Assembly: GCF_003054245.1 (NCBI RefSeq)
Contig: NZ_QBKR01000014.1
Coordinates: forward strand, 1-64,000
From: Melghirimyces profundicolus
GTDB lineage: Bacteria > Bacillota > Bacilli > Thermoactinomycetales > DSM-45169
Direction: 5' to 3'
DNA length: 64,000 nucleotides
Position numbers and translations under genes: made by a program
Shown: positions 43,248-52,858 of the stretch, in pieces
Layout of the letters: each line of letters begins with the position of its first letter
Numbering within the stretch: the stretch's first letter is position 1
The notes under the pieces: generated by a model
What the model was told of the DNA's origin: nothing
The model's database searches: none
What the model saw: only the letters and a program-made list of their open reading frames with translations

Positions 43248-45395
43248 TCACATTGATACCGGTACCATGCTGAGGGCCACCCGTTCCCGTTCCATATCCA
43301 CGTCCAGGACCCAGACATCCACCACGTCTCCGACCCCAACGATGTCCATCGGATGACGGACAAACCGTTCGCTCATTTTGGAGATGTGGACGAGTCCGTC
43401 GTTTTTTAGACCGATGTCCACAAAAGCTCCGAAATCGACCACATTGCGGACGGTTCCCTTCAGTTCCATCCCCCTCCGAAGATCTTCCAGTTTCAACACG
43501 TCTGAACGGAGGACTGGGGCGGGAAGTTCTTCCCGGGGATCCCGTCCCGGGCGAAGAAGGGCGTCAAGAATGTCTTTTAAGGTGGGAACCCCGCAATCCA
43601 GTCTTTCCGCCATGTCCTCCACCTCGACGGCGCGCAGCTTCCGGTTCAACTCTTCCTTTCCGATCGATCCGGGCTCGCTGTCCAGCTCCTTTAAGAGTCT
43701 CTCCACCACTTCGTAGGATTCCGGGTGGATCGGGGTTCGGTCCAGGGGGTTCTCCCCGTCGGTCACCCGCAGAAACCCGATGCACTGCTCATAGGTTTTG
43801 GCTCCGAGACGGGGAACCTTCTTCAACTGTCCCCGGTCGGTATAACGGCCTTCGGCTTCCCGCTTTTGGATGATGTTTTTGGCCACGGTGGCGTTTACGC
43901 CGGAAACGTACTGCAACAGGGAAACGGAGGCGGTGTTCACGTCCACCCCCACATGGTTGACCGCCGACTCCACCACGTGGCTCAGGCTTTCCGCCAACCG
44001 TTTCTGGGAAACGTCATGCTGGTACTGCCCGACGCCGACGGCTTTGGGCTCGATCTTGACCAGTTCGGCCAAGGGATCCTGGAGACGGCGGGCGATGGAA
44101 ACCGCGCTCCGTTGGGCGGCGTCCAAATCCGGGAATTCCTCCCGGGCCAGCTTGGAGGCGGAATAGACGCTGGCTCCCGCTTCATTGACGATGATGTAAT
44201 AGAGCTTTCGATCCAGCTCCCCGATCAGTTCCGCGATAAACGATTCCGTTTCCCGGGAAGCGGTGCCGTTCCCGATGGCAATCAAATCGATTTCGTACGC
44301 TTCCACCAGACTCCGGACCGTCTCTTTGGCTTCCCTCACCCGATTCTGTGGGGGAGTGGGATAAATGACGCCGACGTGGTGCACCTTGCCGGTCTCATCC
44401 ACCACGGCCAACTTGCATCCCGTTCGGTAAGCCGGATCCACTCCCAATACTTTTTTGCCGCGGATGGGAGGTTGAAGCAACAGGTTGCGCAGGTTCTCCG
44501 AAAAAATATGGATGGCCTGCTCCTCAGCCGCCTCTGTCATCGCCGAGCGGATCTCGCGCTCGATGGAAGGGGCGATCAGGCGGTTGTAACTGTCTTTCGC
44601 CGCTTCCCTCAGGTATCGGTGGGACCGCCGGCCAAACCACTGGTTGAGCCGCTCCAACACCTGCTCTTCCCCCTCCGTCTCCACCCGGACTTTCAGCACG
44701 CCTTCCCGCTCGCCCCGGTTGACCGCCAGCACGCGATGGGACGGCATTTTGCGGACCGCTTCCCGGTACCCGTAGTACATCTCAAAAACCGACCGCGCCT
44801 CCTTCTCCCTCGCTTCCGAAACCAAATAACCGTTCTTCCATTGATAGTCACGGACCCATTTGCGGATGTCGGCGTCGTCGGACAGCTCTTCAGCAAGGAT
44901 GTCCATGGCTCCCTGCAGGGCGTCTTTTATTTGCTCCACCCCTTTTTCGGGATCGACGAAGCGAGAGGCTTCCGCTTCCACTTCCTCCTCCGTCCGGGCC
45001 CGGCGCATCACCTCCGCCAAGGGGGCCAGCCCCTGTTCCCGGGCTTTGGAACCCCGGGTTTTTCGCTTCGGCCGGTAGGGACGGTACAGGTCCTCCACCG
45101 TTTGCAGCTTGACGGCGCTCTCAATTTTTTGCGCAAGTTCCTCCGTCAGCTTTCCCTGTTCCCCGATCAGACGGAGAACTTCTTCTTTCCGCTGATCCAG
45201 TTGGATGAGGTAGTTGTTTCGCTCCTCGATGGCGCGAAGCTGTTCTTCATCCAGTTCCCGCGTTCTTTCCTTGCGGTATCGGGCGATGAAGGGAATCGTG
45301 TTGCCCTCTTCCATCAGTTGGACGGCGGCCTCCACTTGGGCCGGGGCCAAGTTTAACTCCTCCGAAATGAGTTGGTAGCGTTCCTTTGTTTCCAT
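43248..45395 (-). CDS. tex: Transcription accessory protein Tex
   Basis: This 715-residue nucleic-acid-binding protein shows the N-terminal HTH-like region (LNLAPAQVEAAVQLMEEGNTIPFIARYRKERTRELDEE), a YqgF-like RNase H fold (VLGVDPAYRTGCKLAVVDETG), helix-hairpin-helix elements (GVNATVAKNIIQKREAEG, VPRLGAKTYEQCIGFLRV) and a C-terminal S1 domain (GMELKGTVRNVVDFGAFVDIGLKNDGLVHIS). The B. subtilis orthologue YdcI lies near sigB, sprT and cmpA. Length is normal. It is first in a likely pair with the M23 peptidase gene. Confidence 0.95.
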   Translation of the reverse strand: METKERYQLISEELNLAPAQVEAAVQLMEEGNTIPFIARYRKERTRELDEEQLRAIEERNNYLIQLDQRKEEVLRLIGEQGKLTEELAQKIESAVKLQTVEDLYRPYRPKRKTRGSKAREQGLAPLAEVMRRARTEEEVEAEASRFVDPEKGVEQIKDALQGAMDILAEELSDDADIRKWVRDYQWKNGYLVSEAREKEARSVFEMYYGYREAVRKMPSHRVLAVNRGEREGVLKVRVETEGEEQVLERLNQWFGRRSHRYLREAAKDSYNRLIAPSIEREIRSAMTEAAEEQAIHIFSENLRNLLLQPPIRGKKVLGVDPAYRTGCKLAVVDETGKVHHVGVIYPTPPQNRVREAKETVRSLVEAYEIDLIAIGNGTASRETESFIAELIGELDRKLYYIIVNEAGASVYSASKLAREEFPDLDAAQRSAVSIARRLQDPLAELVKIEPKAVGVGQYQHDVSQKRLAESLSHVVESAVNHVGVDVNTASVSLLQYVSGVNATVAKNIIQKREAEGRYTDRGQLKKVPRLGAKTYEQCIGFLRVTDGENPLDRTPIHPESYEVVERLLKELDSEPGSIGKEELNRKLRAVEVEDMAERLDCGVPTLKDILDALLRPGRDPREELPAPVLRSDVLKLEDLRRGMELKGTVRNVVDFGAFVDIGLKNDGLVHISKMSERFVRHPMDIVGVGDVVDVWVLDVDMERERVALSMVPVSM

Positions 45396-45544
45396 AGATG
45401 CCTCCGTATCCAGTTTGGTGTCCGCTTTCCATCATACCGTTAAGGCCGTACCGGCGCAATTTTCCATTGTCCGAGAGTTCACAAGCATCGCTTTTTTTGC
45501 TAAAATATTCTTCCGCTTTTCAAATCCGACACACGGAGGCCTCG

Positions 45545-46327
45545 ATGGTCTGCCTGGAACTCTTCAAAAAAAGCTTTTCGCGCCACCTTCAGTACCGGGC
45601 CGCCCATTTGATCAACAACATCGGCAGCCTCGTTTTCGGCTTCATGTACATCGCCATCTGGCAAGGGGTGCTGGAAGGCAAAGAGCACTCCAGCCCTTAT
45701 TCCGTCACAGAGATGACCCATTATATGGCGGCAACTCAGTCCCTGTTGATGTTGTCCGTCTTCCTGACGGTCGGACTGGACATCCCTCCGGCGGTGCGGA
45801 ACGGATCGATCAGCCTTCAGATGGCGCGTCCCGTCCATTACTTCCTCTATGTCACCAGCCAAGAGGCCGGTCGTCTCTTCTACAATCTCTTCTTCCGAAG
45901 CCTTCCGATCGCCTTGGTTTTCGCCGTCACCGTCGGCTACCCGCTGCCGGACGACCCTTCCACCTGGCTGTGGGGCGCGGTCTCCGTCACCCTTGGGGTT
46001 TTGATCGGACTCAACCTGTTTTACCTCATCGGGATTTCCTCCTGCTGGACCCTGGAGATCAGCGGCGCCCATTTTATCAATATGACGCTGATGTTCGCCC
46101 TCGGAGGGCAGATGGTCCCCCTGGACCTGCTGCCCTCGCCGCTTGCCGGGATCGCGCTCCACTTTCCCTTCAGCGGCCTCATCTATTATCCGGTCATGGT
46201 CTGGCTGGAAAAGCTCCCCGTCGTCGAAGCCCTCATCGTACCCTTGTTCTGGGGCGTCCTCTTGACGCTCTTCAACCTGTGGCTCACCGGTTGGGCGAGA
46301 CGGAAACTGGAGGTGCAGGGAGGATGA
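45545..46327 (+). CDS. ABC-2 type exporter permease, first of pair
   Basis: A 260-residue permease with six predicted helices (HLINNIGSLVFGFMYIAIW, HYMAATQSLLMLSVFLTVGL, WGAVSVTLGVLIGLNLFYLIGISSCWTLEI). It starts at ATG 45545 after CGGAGGCC. It forms an operon with the next permease and an ATPase (4-bp and 3-bp gaps). Order and ATPase type resemble the viologen-exporter-like ABC-2 family (COG3694/COG4587/COG4586), but the substrate is unknown. Confidence 0.85.
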   Translation: MVCLELFKKSFSRHLQYRAAHLINNIGSLVFGFMYIAIWQGVLEGKEHSSPYSVTEMTHYMAATQSLLMLSVFLTVGLDIPPAVRNGSISLQMARPVHYFLYVTSQEAGRLFYNLFFRSLPIALVFAVTVGYPLPDDPSTWLWGAVSVTLGVLIGLNLFYLIGISSCWTLEISGAHFINMTLMFALGGQMVPLDLLPSPLAGIALHFPFSGLIYYPVMVWLEKLPVVEALIVPLFWGVLLTLFNLWLTGWARRKLEVQGG

Positions 46328-46331
46328 TCCC

Positions 46332-47114
46332 GTGAAGCTTTATTTCACCCTGGTCGGAGCCAGCATCCGGGCCCGGATGCAGTATAAATTCAATTTCCTC
46401 TTTTCCACCTTTTCCTACGGTTTGATTATGGTGACCGATTTTCTGATGCTGGCGGCCATCCTGCTCCGTTTTGACGACATCCGGGGGTGGAGCATCTACG
46501 AGGTCGGTGTTCTGTACGGAATCTCCTCCGCATCCATGTCCCTCTATCGGGTGGTGGCTGCGGAAATTCACGACTTTGAGCGGTACATGGTGGAAGGGGA
46601 ATTCGACAGTCTGTTGATCCGCCCCGTCTCCCCCCTGACCCTCCTGTTGAGCCGGAATCTCGACCTGAACCGGATCGGCGGCGTGGTTCAGGGGCTGAGC
46701 ATATTGGGAATCTCCCTTTCCCATCTGACCGCTCTCCCCACGTTTTTTTGGCTGCTTTGGTATTTGCCGGTCGCGCTGGGAACGGGTCTGATCATCTCCG
46801 TCTCCCTGGGATTGATGACCGCCACCCTCGCGTTCTGGACGCATCGGATCCGGGAATTCCAGGTCTTCACCCTGTACGCCCCCACCAACGCCGCCAACTA
46901 CCCGGTCAGTATCTATCCCGGTTGGCTGAAATGGATTTTTTTCACCGTCCTCCCCGTGGCCTTCATGAACTACCTTCCCGCCACTTTTTTGTTGCAGAAA
47001 GGAGGGGAGTGGTATCTTCTGGTCGTGTCCCCCATGGCGGCTCTCCTTTTCGCCGGAGTCGCCTTTTCCTTCTGGCGCTTCGGCATCCGTCACTACCACA
47101 GCACCGGGAGTTGA
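46332..47114 (+). CDS. ABC-2 type exporter permease, second of pair
   Basis: A 260-residue permease with about six helices (YGLIMVTDFLMLAAILLRF, GLIISVSLGLMTATLAFW, FFTVLPVAFMNYLPATFLL). It starts with GTG at 46332 immediately after the first permease. The internal motif FDSLLIRPVSPLTLLLSRNLDLNRIG is shared by the COG4587 partner family. It probably heterodimerises with the first permease in the membrane. Confidence 0.85.
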   Translation: MKLYFTLVGASIRARMQYKFNFLFSTFSYGLIMVTDFLMLAAILLRFDDIRGWSIYEVGVLYGISSASMSLYRVVAAEIHDFERYMVEGEFDSLLIRPVSPLTLLLSRNLDLNRIGGVVQGLSILGISLSHLTALPTFFWLLWYLPVALGTGLIISVSLGLMTATLAFWTHRIREFQVFTLYAPTNAANYPVSIYPGWLKWIFFTVLPVAFMNYLPATFLLQKGGEWYLLVVSPMAALLFAGVAFSFWRFGIRHYHSTGS

Positions 47115-47117
47115 TCC

Positions 47118-48128
47118 GTGTCCATGATTGAAGTGCAGGATCTGACCAAAGAGTTTAAAGTGTACCGGACCAAACCGGGAGCCCTGGGATCGCTTCTCTC
47201 CCTCTTTTCCGGGGAGCACCGGCGGATCCGGGCCGTGGACGGGATTTCTTTCTCCGTCAAAAAAGGGGAATGTATCGGTTTCATCGGACCCAACGGGGCG
47301 GGCAAATCCACCACGATCAAGATGCTTTCCGGAATCCTGCACCCCAGTCGGGGCAGGGTCTCGGTCATGGGCGCAAGCCCCCAGCATCGGCGAAAATACG
47401 TGGCCCAAAACCTCGGAATCGTCTTCGGCCAGCGAACCCAGCTCTGGTGGGATCTTCCCCTTCGCGATTCCTATGAAATCCTCCGTAAAATGTACCGTTT
47501 GGAAGAAAAGGCGTACCACCGGTTTCTCCACCGATATCACGACCTTCTGAGCATCGGAGATTTTCTTGAAACGCCGGTTCGGAAACTTTCTCTCGGCCAG
47601 CGAATGCGGGCTGATCTCGCCGCCGCCCTGATCCATGATCCCCCGATTCTCTTTCTCGACGAACCCACCATTGGTCTGGACGTGATGGCCAAAGAGAGCA
47701 TCCGGTCTTTTTTACGGGAAATCAACCGTGAAGAGAAAAAAACCATTCTCCTAACCACCCACGACATGGATGACATCGAGCGGCTGGCGGCCCGGGTGGT
47801 CATGATCAACCACGGCCGCATCATCCTCGACGGCTGCCTGGAGACCCTTCGGGAAAGGATCGGGCTGCCCAGCATGATCGAGGTGCACTACCGGGAGGTT
47901 CCCCGGTTGGCCCGCCTGGATCGGGTGGAACGGGTGAAGGCGGAAGGGAAAAACGTCACCGTTCACTATGATCGCAACCGGATTTCCCCTCCCGCCCTTC
48001 TTGCGGAACTGAACCGTTGGGGCGAACCGGTGGACATCCGGACGAAGGAGCCGGAGATCGAAGAAGTGATCCGGAGACTGTACGGAGAACAAGCCGATCC
48101 CCGGTCGAAGACCGCGCCTGCCCGATGA
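47118..48128 (+). CDS. ABC-2 exporter ATP-binding protein
   Basis: A 336-residue ATPase with Walker [17 protein letters not shown], the distinctive NLGIVFGQRTQLWWDLPLRDSYEIL, signature LSLGQRMRADLAAALIHDP, Walker B ILFLDEPTIGLDV and an H-loop LTTHDMDDIERLA. The FGQR...LWWDLP segment marks the COG4586 subgroup. It drives the two permeases upstream, making a complete three-gene exporter. The GTG at 47118 may be replaced by an ATG two codons later. Confidence 0.92.
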   Translation: MSMIEVQDLTKEFKVYRTKPGALGSLLSLFSGEHRRIRAVDGISFSVKKGECIGFIGPNGAGKSTTIKMLSGILHPSRGRVSVMGASPQHRRKYVAQNLGIVFGQRTQLWWDLPLRDSYEILRKMYRLEEKAYHRFLHRYHDLLSIGDFLETPVRKLSLGQRMRADLAAALIHDPPILFLDEPTIGLDVMAKESIRSFLREINREEKKTILLTTHDMDDIERLAARVVMINHGRIILDGCLETLRERIGLPSMIEVHYREVPRLARLDRVERVKAEGKNVTVHYDRNRISPPALLAELNRWGEPVDIRTKEPEIEEVIRRLYGEQADPRSKTAPAR

Positions 48129-48254
48129 AAACCCCCCGGACGACGGTTGGCCCTCCACGGATGGTTTCATGGAAAGTCGGCCCCGACCGGATATTCGGAG
48201 TGGACCGCAGCCGGATGGCAACCGGCACGTGGCGTCTGCTCCGGAATCATCAGG

Positions 48255-48284
48255 CTGACACCATCCACCATTCTTCGGTATAGT
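48255..48284 (+). promoter_or_regulatory. Promoter of the degV-family gene
   Basis: CTGACA, an 18-nt spacer, then TATAGT, about 30 bp upstream of the start codon. Confidence 0.65.
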
Positions 48285-48312
48285 AGAGACAAAAGAAAGG
48301 ATGTGAGACTGG

Positions 48313-49164
48313 ATGAGCGTAAAAATCATCACGGACAGCGCAAGCGATCTTCCCCGGAACATCGTGGAGGAATACGACATCGACGTGATCCCCCTCTTGG
48401 TGTACCAAGGCGAGGAGGAATATCTGGACGGGGAGACCCTGGATTCCAGTGAGTTGTTTCGCTCGATGCGGGAGGGGAAGGTATTTAAAACCGCCCAGCC
48501 TTCCCTCGGAAGCTTGGTGGAACGGTTCACCCGATATGCCGAAAGCGGGGAGTCTTGCCTCTACCTGGCGTTTTCCTCGGAGCTTTCGGGGACCCATCAG
48601 ACGGCGGTCATGGCCCGGGAACAGGTATTGGAAAACCATCCAAACCTGGATCTGGACATTCTCGACACCAAGTGCGCATCCGTCGGCTTCGGCATGGTGG
48701 TGATCCGGGCGGCGGAGATGGCCCGGGAAGGACAATCCAAAGGGAAAATCCTGGAGGAAGCCCGCCGGTACGCGGCAAACATGGAACACATTTTCACTGT
48801 GGATGACCTGGAGCACCTGTTTCGCGGCGGACGACTCAGCCGAACCGCCGCCTTGGTCGGCGGCCTGCTCAATATCAAACCCATCCTTCACGTGGAGGAC
48901 GGGAAACTGGTTCCGTTGGAAAAAGTTCGCGGCCGGAAGAAAGCCATCCGCCGCATCATTGAAGTGATGAAAGAGCGCGGCGTCGGCCTGCAGGAGCAAA
49001 CCATCGGCATCTGCCACGGGGATGATCCCGAAGGTGCCGAAATGCTGAAGAGCGCCATCCGGGAAGCATTCGGTTGTGAACGCTTCTTTGTCAACATGAT
49101 CGGCAGTGCGATCGGAGCCCATGCCGGTCCCGGCACTTTATCCGTCTTTTTTCAGGGGGAATAA
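48313..49164 (+). CDS. DegV family fatty-acid-binding protein
   Basis: This 283-residue two-domain protein matches DegV/FakB: VKIITDSASDLPRNIVEEYDIDVIPLLV, SSELSGTHQTAVMAREQVLENHP, FTVDDLEHLFRGGRLSRTAALVGGLLNIKPILHV, and the C-terminal IGSAIGAHAGPGTLSVFF. FakB proteins present fatty acids to the kinase FakA. No fakA is nearby. The ATG follows GAAAGGATGTGAGACTGG. A strong terminator closes the gene. Confidence 0.95.
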   Translation: MSVKIITDSASDLPRNIVEEYDIDVIPLLVYQGEEEYLDGETLDSSELFRSMREGKVFKTAQPSLGSLVERFTRYAESGESCLYLAFSSELSGTHQTAVMAREQVLENHPNLDLDILDTKCASVGFGMVVIRAAEMAREGQSKGKILEEARRYAANMEHIFTVDDLEHLFRGGRLSRTAALVGGLLNIKPILHVEDGKLVPLEKVRGRKKAIRRIIEVMKERGVGLQEQTIGICHGDDPEGAEMLKSAIREAFGCERFFVNMIGSAIGAHAGPGTLSVFFQGE

Positions 49165-49181
49165 GAGGATCTGAAACATCC

Positions 49182-49203
49182 GGCCCGCCCTTGCGGGCCT
49201 TTT
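49182..49203 (+). terminator. degV-family gene terminator
   Basis: GGCCCGC / GCGGGCC hairpin with a CCTT loop followed by TTTTC. Confidence 0.85.
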
Positions 49204-49361
49204 CGGTTCGTTTCCGCTCACGCTGAACGTCCCTGACCGGGATTGTTTTTCCGGAAGGAGGGATGCACCGGATCCAAAAGTGGGGTAAATTGAGTAGGGA
49301 AGGCCATTTAAATGAGACTTGGGGCCAAGATCGGACTGACAAGAGAAGGGACTGATCCGAA

Positions 49362-50207
49362 TTGGACACCATCCAGCGGGAAATTATCGAGGAACTCTGT
49401 GTCAAACCCGAGATCAACCCAAAAGAAGAGGTACGCAACCGGATCGATTTCATCAAGGGCTACCTGAAGTCCACCGGTACTCAGGGGCTTGTGCTGGGCA
49501 TCTCCGGGGGACAGGATTCCACCCTGGCCGGCAAACTTTGCCAAATGGCCGTGGATGAGTTGAGGCAAGAAACCGGGGAAGCGTACCGGTTTGTTGCGAT
49601 GCGGCTCCCCTACGGTGTTCAACGGGATGAGGAGGATGCACGGAGAGCCCTCCGTTTCATTCAGCCCGACGAAACCCTGACATTCAACATCCGGGAAGCG
49701 GTGGACGGTTCGGCCCGCGCCTTCAAAGAAGCCACCGGCCGGAATTTGTCGGACTACGTCAAGGGAAATACCAAAGCGAGGGAGCGGATGATCGCCCAAT
49801 ATGAAGTGGCCGGCACTTACAACCTCCTCGTCGTGGGAACCGACCACGCCGCCGAGGCCGTCACCGGATTTTTCACCAAACACGGGGACGGGGCCTGCGA
49901 CCTGATCCCTCTGTTCGGGTTGAACAAACGACAGGGAAAACAACTCCTGAAACACCTGGGGGCGGAAGCCGCCCTTTACGAAAAAACGCCCACGGCGGAC
50001 CTTTTGGACGAGAACCCGGGACGCTCCGACGAGGATGAACTTCAACTCCGCTACGACCAGATCGATGACTATCTGGAAGGGAAAGAAATCGAATCGGATG
50101 CCAAACAGCGAATCGAACAAAAATTTCTCGCCACCCGCCACAAACGGACCACCCCCGTTTCCCCCTTTGATGATTGGTGGAAATCAAAGCGGATCCGGGG
50201 ATCCTGA
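49362..50207 (+). CDS. nadE: Ammonia-dependent NAD+ synthetase
   Basis: This 281-residue enzyme adenylylates and amidates nicotinate-adenine dinucleotide using ammonia. It has the P-loop [71 protein letters not shown] and the C-terminal [13 protein letters not shown], all diagnostic of the single-domain form. The start is TTG at 49362, 11 nt after AAGGG; the following [20 protein letters not shown] aligns with the B. subtilis N-terminus. Confidence 0.96.
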   Translation: MDTIQREIIEELCVKPEINPKEEVRNRIDFIKGYLKSTGTQGLVLGISGGQDSTLAGKLCQMAVDELRQETGEAYRFVAMRLPYGVQRDEEDARRALRFIQPDETLTFNIREAVDGSARAFKEATGRNLSDYVKGNTKARERMIAQYEVAGTYNLLVVGTDHAAEAVTGFFTKHGDGACDLIPLFGLNKRQGKQLLKHLGAEAALYEKTPTADLLDENPGRSDEDELQLRYDQIDDYLEGKEIESDAKQRIEQKFLATRHKRTTPVSPFDDWWKSKRIRGS

Positions 50208-50306
50208 GAACTCTCCCAACCATCCCACCCGATCGTTCAGGGTCCGGTCAGCTTCGGCGAAAACCGGCTCACCGGACACCAATCCGGAGAAAGAGGAGGA
50301 TTTTCA

Positions 50307-51164
50307 ATGCGCGGCACCACCCGTTCCCGGACCGCCAAACGGCGGGTGCGCCATGTGGAAGGCAAAAGGGAGCGCCGGATCCGGGACTCCCTGGCGGTGG
50401 AAGAACCCATGGAAATCCGGCTTGTTTTCCCAAGTCTGCCGGAACCCGTCCCTGTGGCGGTCACGATGCGCACTCCGGGGAATGACTTTGAGCTGGCTGC
50501 CGGTTTCCTGTTTACGGAGGGGATCCTGACAGAAAAGGATGCCATCCATACCATCACCTATTGCCGGGACCCCGAAGTGGACGGCGATCAACAGTACAAT
50601 ATCGTCAACGTCAACCTGCGGTCAGGATTCACCCCCGATCTGAAACGTCTCCAAAGGAACTTTTACACCAGTTCCAGTTGCGGAGTATGCGGAAAAGCAT
50701 CACTGGAAGCGATCCGGGTCCGGGGAGTGGAACCGGTCAAGGGGGATTTCACCCTTCCCGGCTCGGTGATCAGCCGATTTGGCCATGCGCTCCGCCGGGA
50801 ACAGGCGGTTTTTGAGAAAACGGGGGGACTTCACGCGGCAGGTTGGTTTGACCGAACCGGCGGTTTGGTCGCCCTGAGGGAAGACGTGGGACGTCACAAC
50901 GCGGTGGATAAGTTGTTGGGCCATGCGTTTTTAACGGGGAAAACCCCTTTGTCACAAGGGGTTTTGATGGTCAGTGGACGGACCAGTTTCGAAATTATGC
51001 AGAAAGCAGCGGTCGCGGGGGTCCCCGTCGTCACCGCCGTATCCGCCCCCTCCAGCCTGGCCTGCGAGGTGGCCGAAGAATTCGGGATGACGCTGATCGG
51101 GTTCGCCCGGGAGGAACGGTTCAATATTTACACCGGCGGAAGCCGCATTCTTCCACAGGACTGA
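50307..51164 (+). CDS. fdhD: Formate dehydrogenase accessory sulfurtransferase FdhD
   Basis: This 285-residue protein delivers sulfur to the molybdenum centre of formate dehydrogenase. It has SLAVEEPMEIRLVF, FELAAGFLFTEGIL, the catalytic SSSCGVCGKASLEAI with CxxC, FEKTGGLHAAGWFDRTG, LREDVGRHNAVDKLLG and GRTSFEIMQKAAVAGVP. No formate dehydrogenase gene is in the window, but Moco genes are abundant. ATG start after AGAGGAGGA. The basic N-terminal 30 residues are poorly conserved. Confidence 0.95.
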   Translation: MRGTTRSRTAKRRVRHVEGKRERRIRDSLAVEEPMEIRLVFPSLPEPVPVAVTMRTPGNDFELAAGFLFTEGILTEKDAIHTITYCRDPEVDGDQQYNIVNVNLRSGFTPDLKRLQRNFYTSSSCGVCGKASLEAIRVRGVEPVKGDFTLPGSVISRFGHALRREQAVFEKTGGLHAAGWFDRTGGLVALREDVGRHNAVDKLLGHAFLTGKTPLSQGVLMVSGRTSFEIMQKAAVAGVPVVTAVSAPSSLACEVAEEFGMTLIGFAREERFNIYTGGSRILPQD

Positions 51165-51184
51165 AAGATCAACCGGCTCACCCG

Positions 51185-51211
51185 AAAAACCGACGGGACG
51201 GCCGGTTTTTT
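51185..51211 (+). terminator. fdhD terminator
   Basis: AAAAACCG / CGGTTTTT hairpin followed by T on the plus strand; sits between the convergent fdhD and sigB genes. Confidence 0.68.
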
Positions 51212-51217
51212 AAATCA

Positions 51218-51246
51218 ATAAAAACCGAAGCTGGATCCGACTTCGG
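51218..51246 (-). terminator. sigB operon terminator
   Basis: CCGAAG / CTTCGG hairpin with a 10-nt loop, followed by TTTTTATT on the minus strand, 14 bp after the sigB stop. Confidence 0.78.
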
Positions 51247-51259
51247 CATGCAACCAACA

Positions 51260-52045
51260 TCATATGATTTCCGTGGGTTCCATTCGGATGGCTTCCCGAA
51301 GTTTCCGGAGGGCCCGTCGTTGAAGACGGGAAACGTGCATCTGGGAAATCCCCAGCTTTTCACCCGCCTGTTTCTGACTCAGATGATCGAAAAAGGTCAT
51401 TTGTATGATCTCCCGTTCCCTGTCGGTCAACACTTGGAACGCTTTTTGAAGCAACATTTGCCGGTCCACGTTATCAAAGCCGTTATCATGGTTCCCGACC
51501 AGGTCCAACAGGGTGACCTGGCTCCCGTCGCTGTTGGCTTCGATGGGACTGTCAACGGAGACGGCGTTGTAGCTTCGGCCCATCTCCATCGTTTCCAGCA
51601 CTTCCTCCGGGGAAACCTCCAGGTACTCCGCGATCTCATCCACCTGAGGCGAACGCTGATTCCGGACCGTCAACTCTTCCACGGCTTTCTTGATCCGGGG
51701 GCCCAGTTCCTTGATGCGCCGGGGGACATGAACACTCCATGTTTTATCCCGGATATACCGTTTGATCTCACCGACAATGGTGGGGACCGCAAACCCTTCG
51801 AAGCTTCGGCCGAAGGATGGATCATAACGTCTCAGGGCAGCCAACAGACCGATCATCCCGACTTGGCTCAGGTCTTCGAAAGGTTCCGCTCCCTTGGCGA
51901 ATTTGGAAGCCAACGTTTCCACCAAGGGGGTGTAATGTTGGACGAGCTGATTCTGAATCTGCTCATCTTCCTCTTCCTGATACCGGTTGATCAGCTCCAG
52001 AATTTCTTCATCTGTGAGACTCTGTTTTTGCGGGCGAGTCGACAT
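51260..52045 (-). CDS. sigB: RNA polymerase sigma factor SigB
   Basis: This 261-residue group 3 sigma factor has region 2 (YTPLVETLASKFAKGAEPFEDLSQVGMIGLLAALRRYDP, then FEGFAVPTIVGEIKRYIRDKTW), region 3 (PRRIKELGPRIKKAVEEL) and region 4 (LTDREREIIQMTFFDHLSQKQAGEKLGISQMHVSRLQRRALRKLR). It directs the general stress response. It is last in rsbU-rsbV-rsbW-sigB and overlaps rsbW by 38 bp. Unlike B. subtilis there is no rsbX after it. Confidence 0.96.
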   Translation of the reverse strand: MSTRPQKQSLTDEEILELINRYQEEEDEQIQNQLVQHYTPLVETLASKFAKGAEPFEDLSQVGMIGLLAALRRYDPSFGRSFEGFAVPTIVGEIKRYIRDKTWSVHVPRRIKELGPRIKKAVEELTVRNQRSPQVDEIAEYLEVSPEEVLETMEMGRSYNAVSVDSPIEANSDGSQVTLLDLVGNHDNGFDNVDRQMLLQKAFQVLTDREREIIQMTFFDHLSQKQAGEKLGISQMHVSRLQRRALRKLREAIRMEPTEII

Positions 52046-52499
52046 TCCGTTCCACCTCGTCCCTCTGCATAAACTTGGTCAGGGTGACCACGACCCCATT
52101 TCCGCCGTGGATGTCCACTTGGTCCATCAAGGTTTCCATCAGGTGGAGACCCAGCCCCCTTTCCCTTATGGAGGTGAACGGCAGGTGGTTTTCAATAGGA
52201 CCGGAACGTTCTTTCACGGCCCTGATGTCAAAACTCCTCCCTTCATCTTTGACCACAATCTCCAGCCGGTCCTCAAAAATGCGAAAATGCACGTTGATTC
52301 CACCAGCGCATTCCACTTCCTTGTAAGCATGGTCCACCACGTTGGTGCATGCTTCCGCAACGGCCAATTTTATGTCCTCGATATCGTCGTAATGAAAGCC
52401 CAGTCGGCTGGCGATCCCGGAAACGGTCAGTCGGACCACGCCCACATACTGCGCTTTGGCCGGTATGGTCAGTTCAATGACGTCCTTCACTTGATCCAT
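52008..52499 (-). CDS. rsbW: Anti-sigma-B factor / serine kinase RsbW
   Basis: This 163-residue GHKL-fold protein has the N-box region DIEDIKLAVAEACTNVVDHAYK and G-box features (VKDEGRSFD, RERGLGLHLMETLMDQVDI). RsbW sequesters SigB and phosphorylates RsbV. It overlaps the sigB start, so expression is translationally coupled, and follows rsbV by 15 bp. Confidence 0.96.
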   Translation of the reverse strand: MDQVKDVIELTIPAKAQYVGVVRLTVSGIASRLGFHYDDIEDIKLAVAEACTNVVDHAYKEVECAGGINVHFRIFEDRLEIVVKDEGRSFDIRAVKERSGPIENHLPFTSIRERGLGLHLMETLMDQVDIHGGNGVVVTLTKFMQRDEVERNVDSPAKTESHR

Positions 52500-52514
52500 T
52501 CCAATCCGCTCCCC

Positions 52515-52832
52515 CTACGCTCCATCTTCAATATCCATAATCTCGGTCAAGCCGGTGATTTGCATCAGCCGTTTCAAACGGGGGCTCATCCCCTTCAGGA
52601 TCAGCCGTCCCCCCTGGGAGCGAAGTTGTTTAAACGCGCCGATCAAAACTCCCAATCCGGTGCTGTCCATATATTCCACCTGGGATAAATCCAGACACAC
52701 TTCGTGGTTTTCCTTGCAGAGCGGCATCAACTTCTCCTTGAGCTGAGGTGCTGTAAAAGCGTCCACTTCACCGGAGACAACCAAGGTTGTCGCCTGGTCC
52801 GTTCGGGTTTGCTCCTCGATGGATACATTCAT
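52515..52832 (-). CDS. rsbV: Anti-anti-sigma factor RsbV
   Basis: This 105-residue STAS-domain protein contains LVVSGEVDAFTAPQLKEKL and the phosphoacceptor-serine segment EVCLDLSQVEYMDSTGLGVLIGA. When dephosphorylated by the PP2C phosphatase encoded just upstream, it frees SigB from RsbW. A SigB-type promoter lies directly ahead, so the trio is autoinduced. Ribosome site TGGAGG. Confidence 0.96.
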   Translation of the reverse strand: MNVSIEEQTRTDQATTLVVSGEVDAFTAPQLKEKLMPLCKENHEVCLDLSQVEYMDSTGLGVLIGAFKQLRSQGGRLILKGMSPRLKRLMQITGLTEIMDIEDGA

Positions 52833-52858
52833 ATGCTTTCAACCTCCACATTCAGACT

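Noticed and set aside
43725-45356. A 543-codon plus-strand frame opposite tex
   Set aside because: Antisense shadow of a well-conserved gene, with no recognisable domains.
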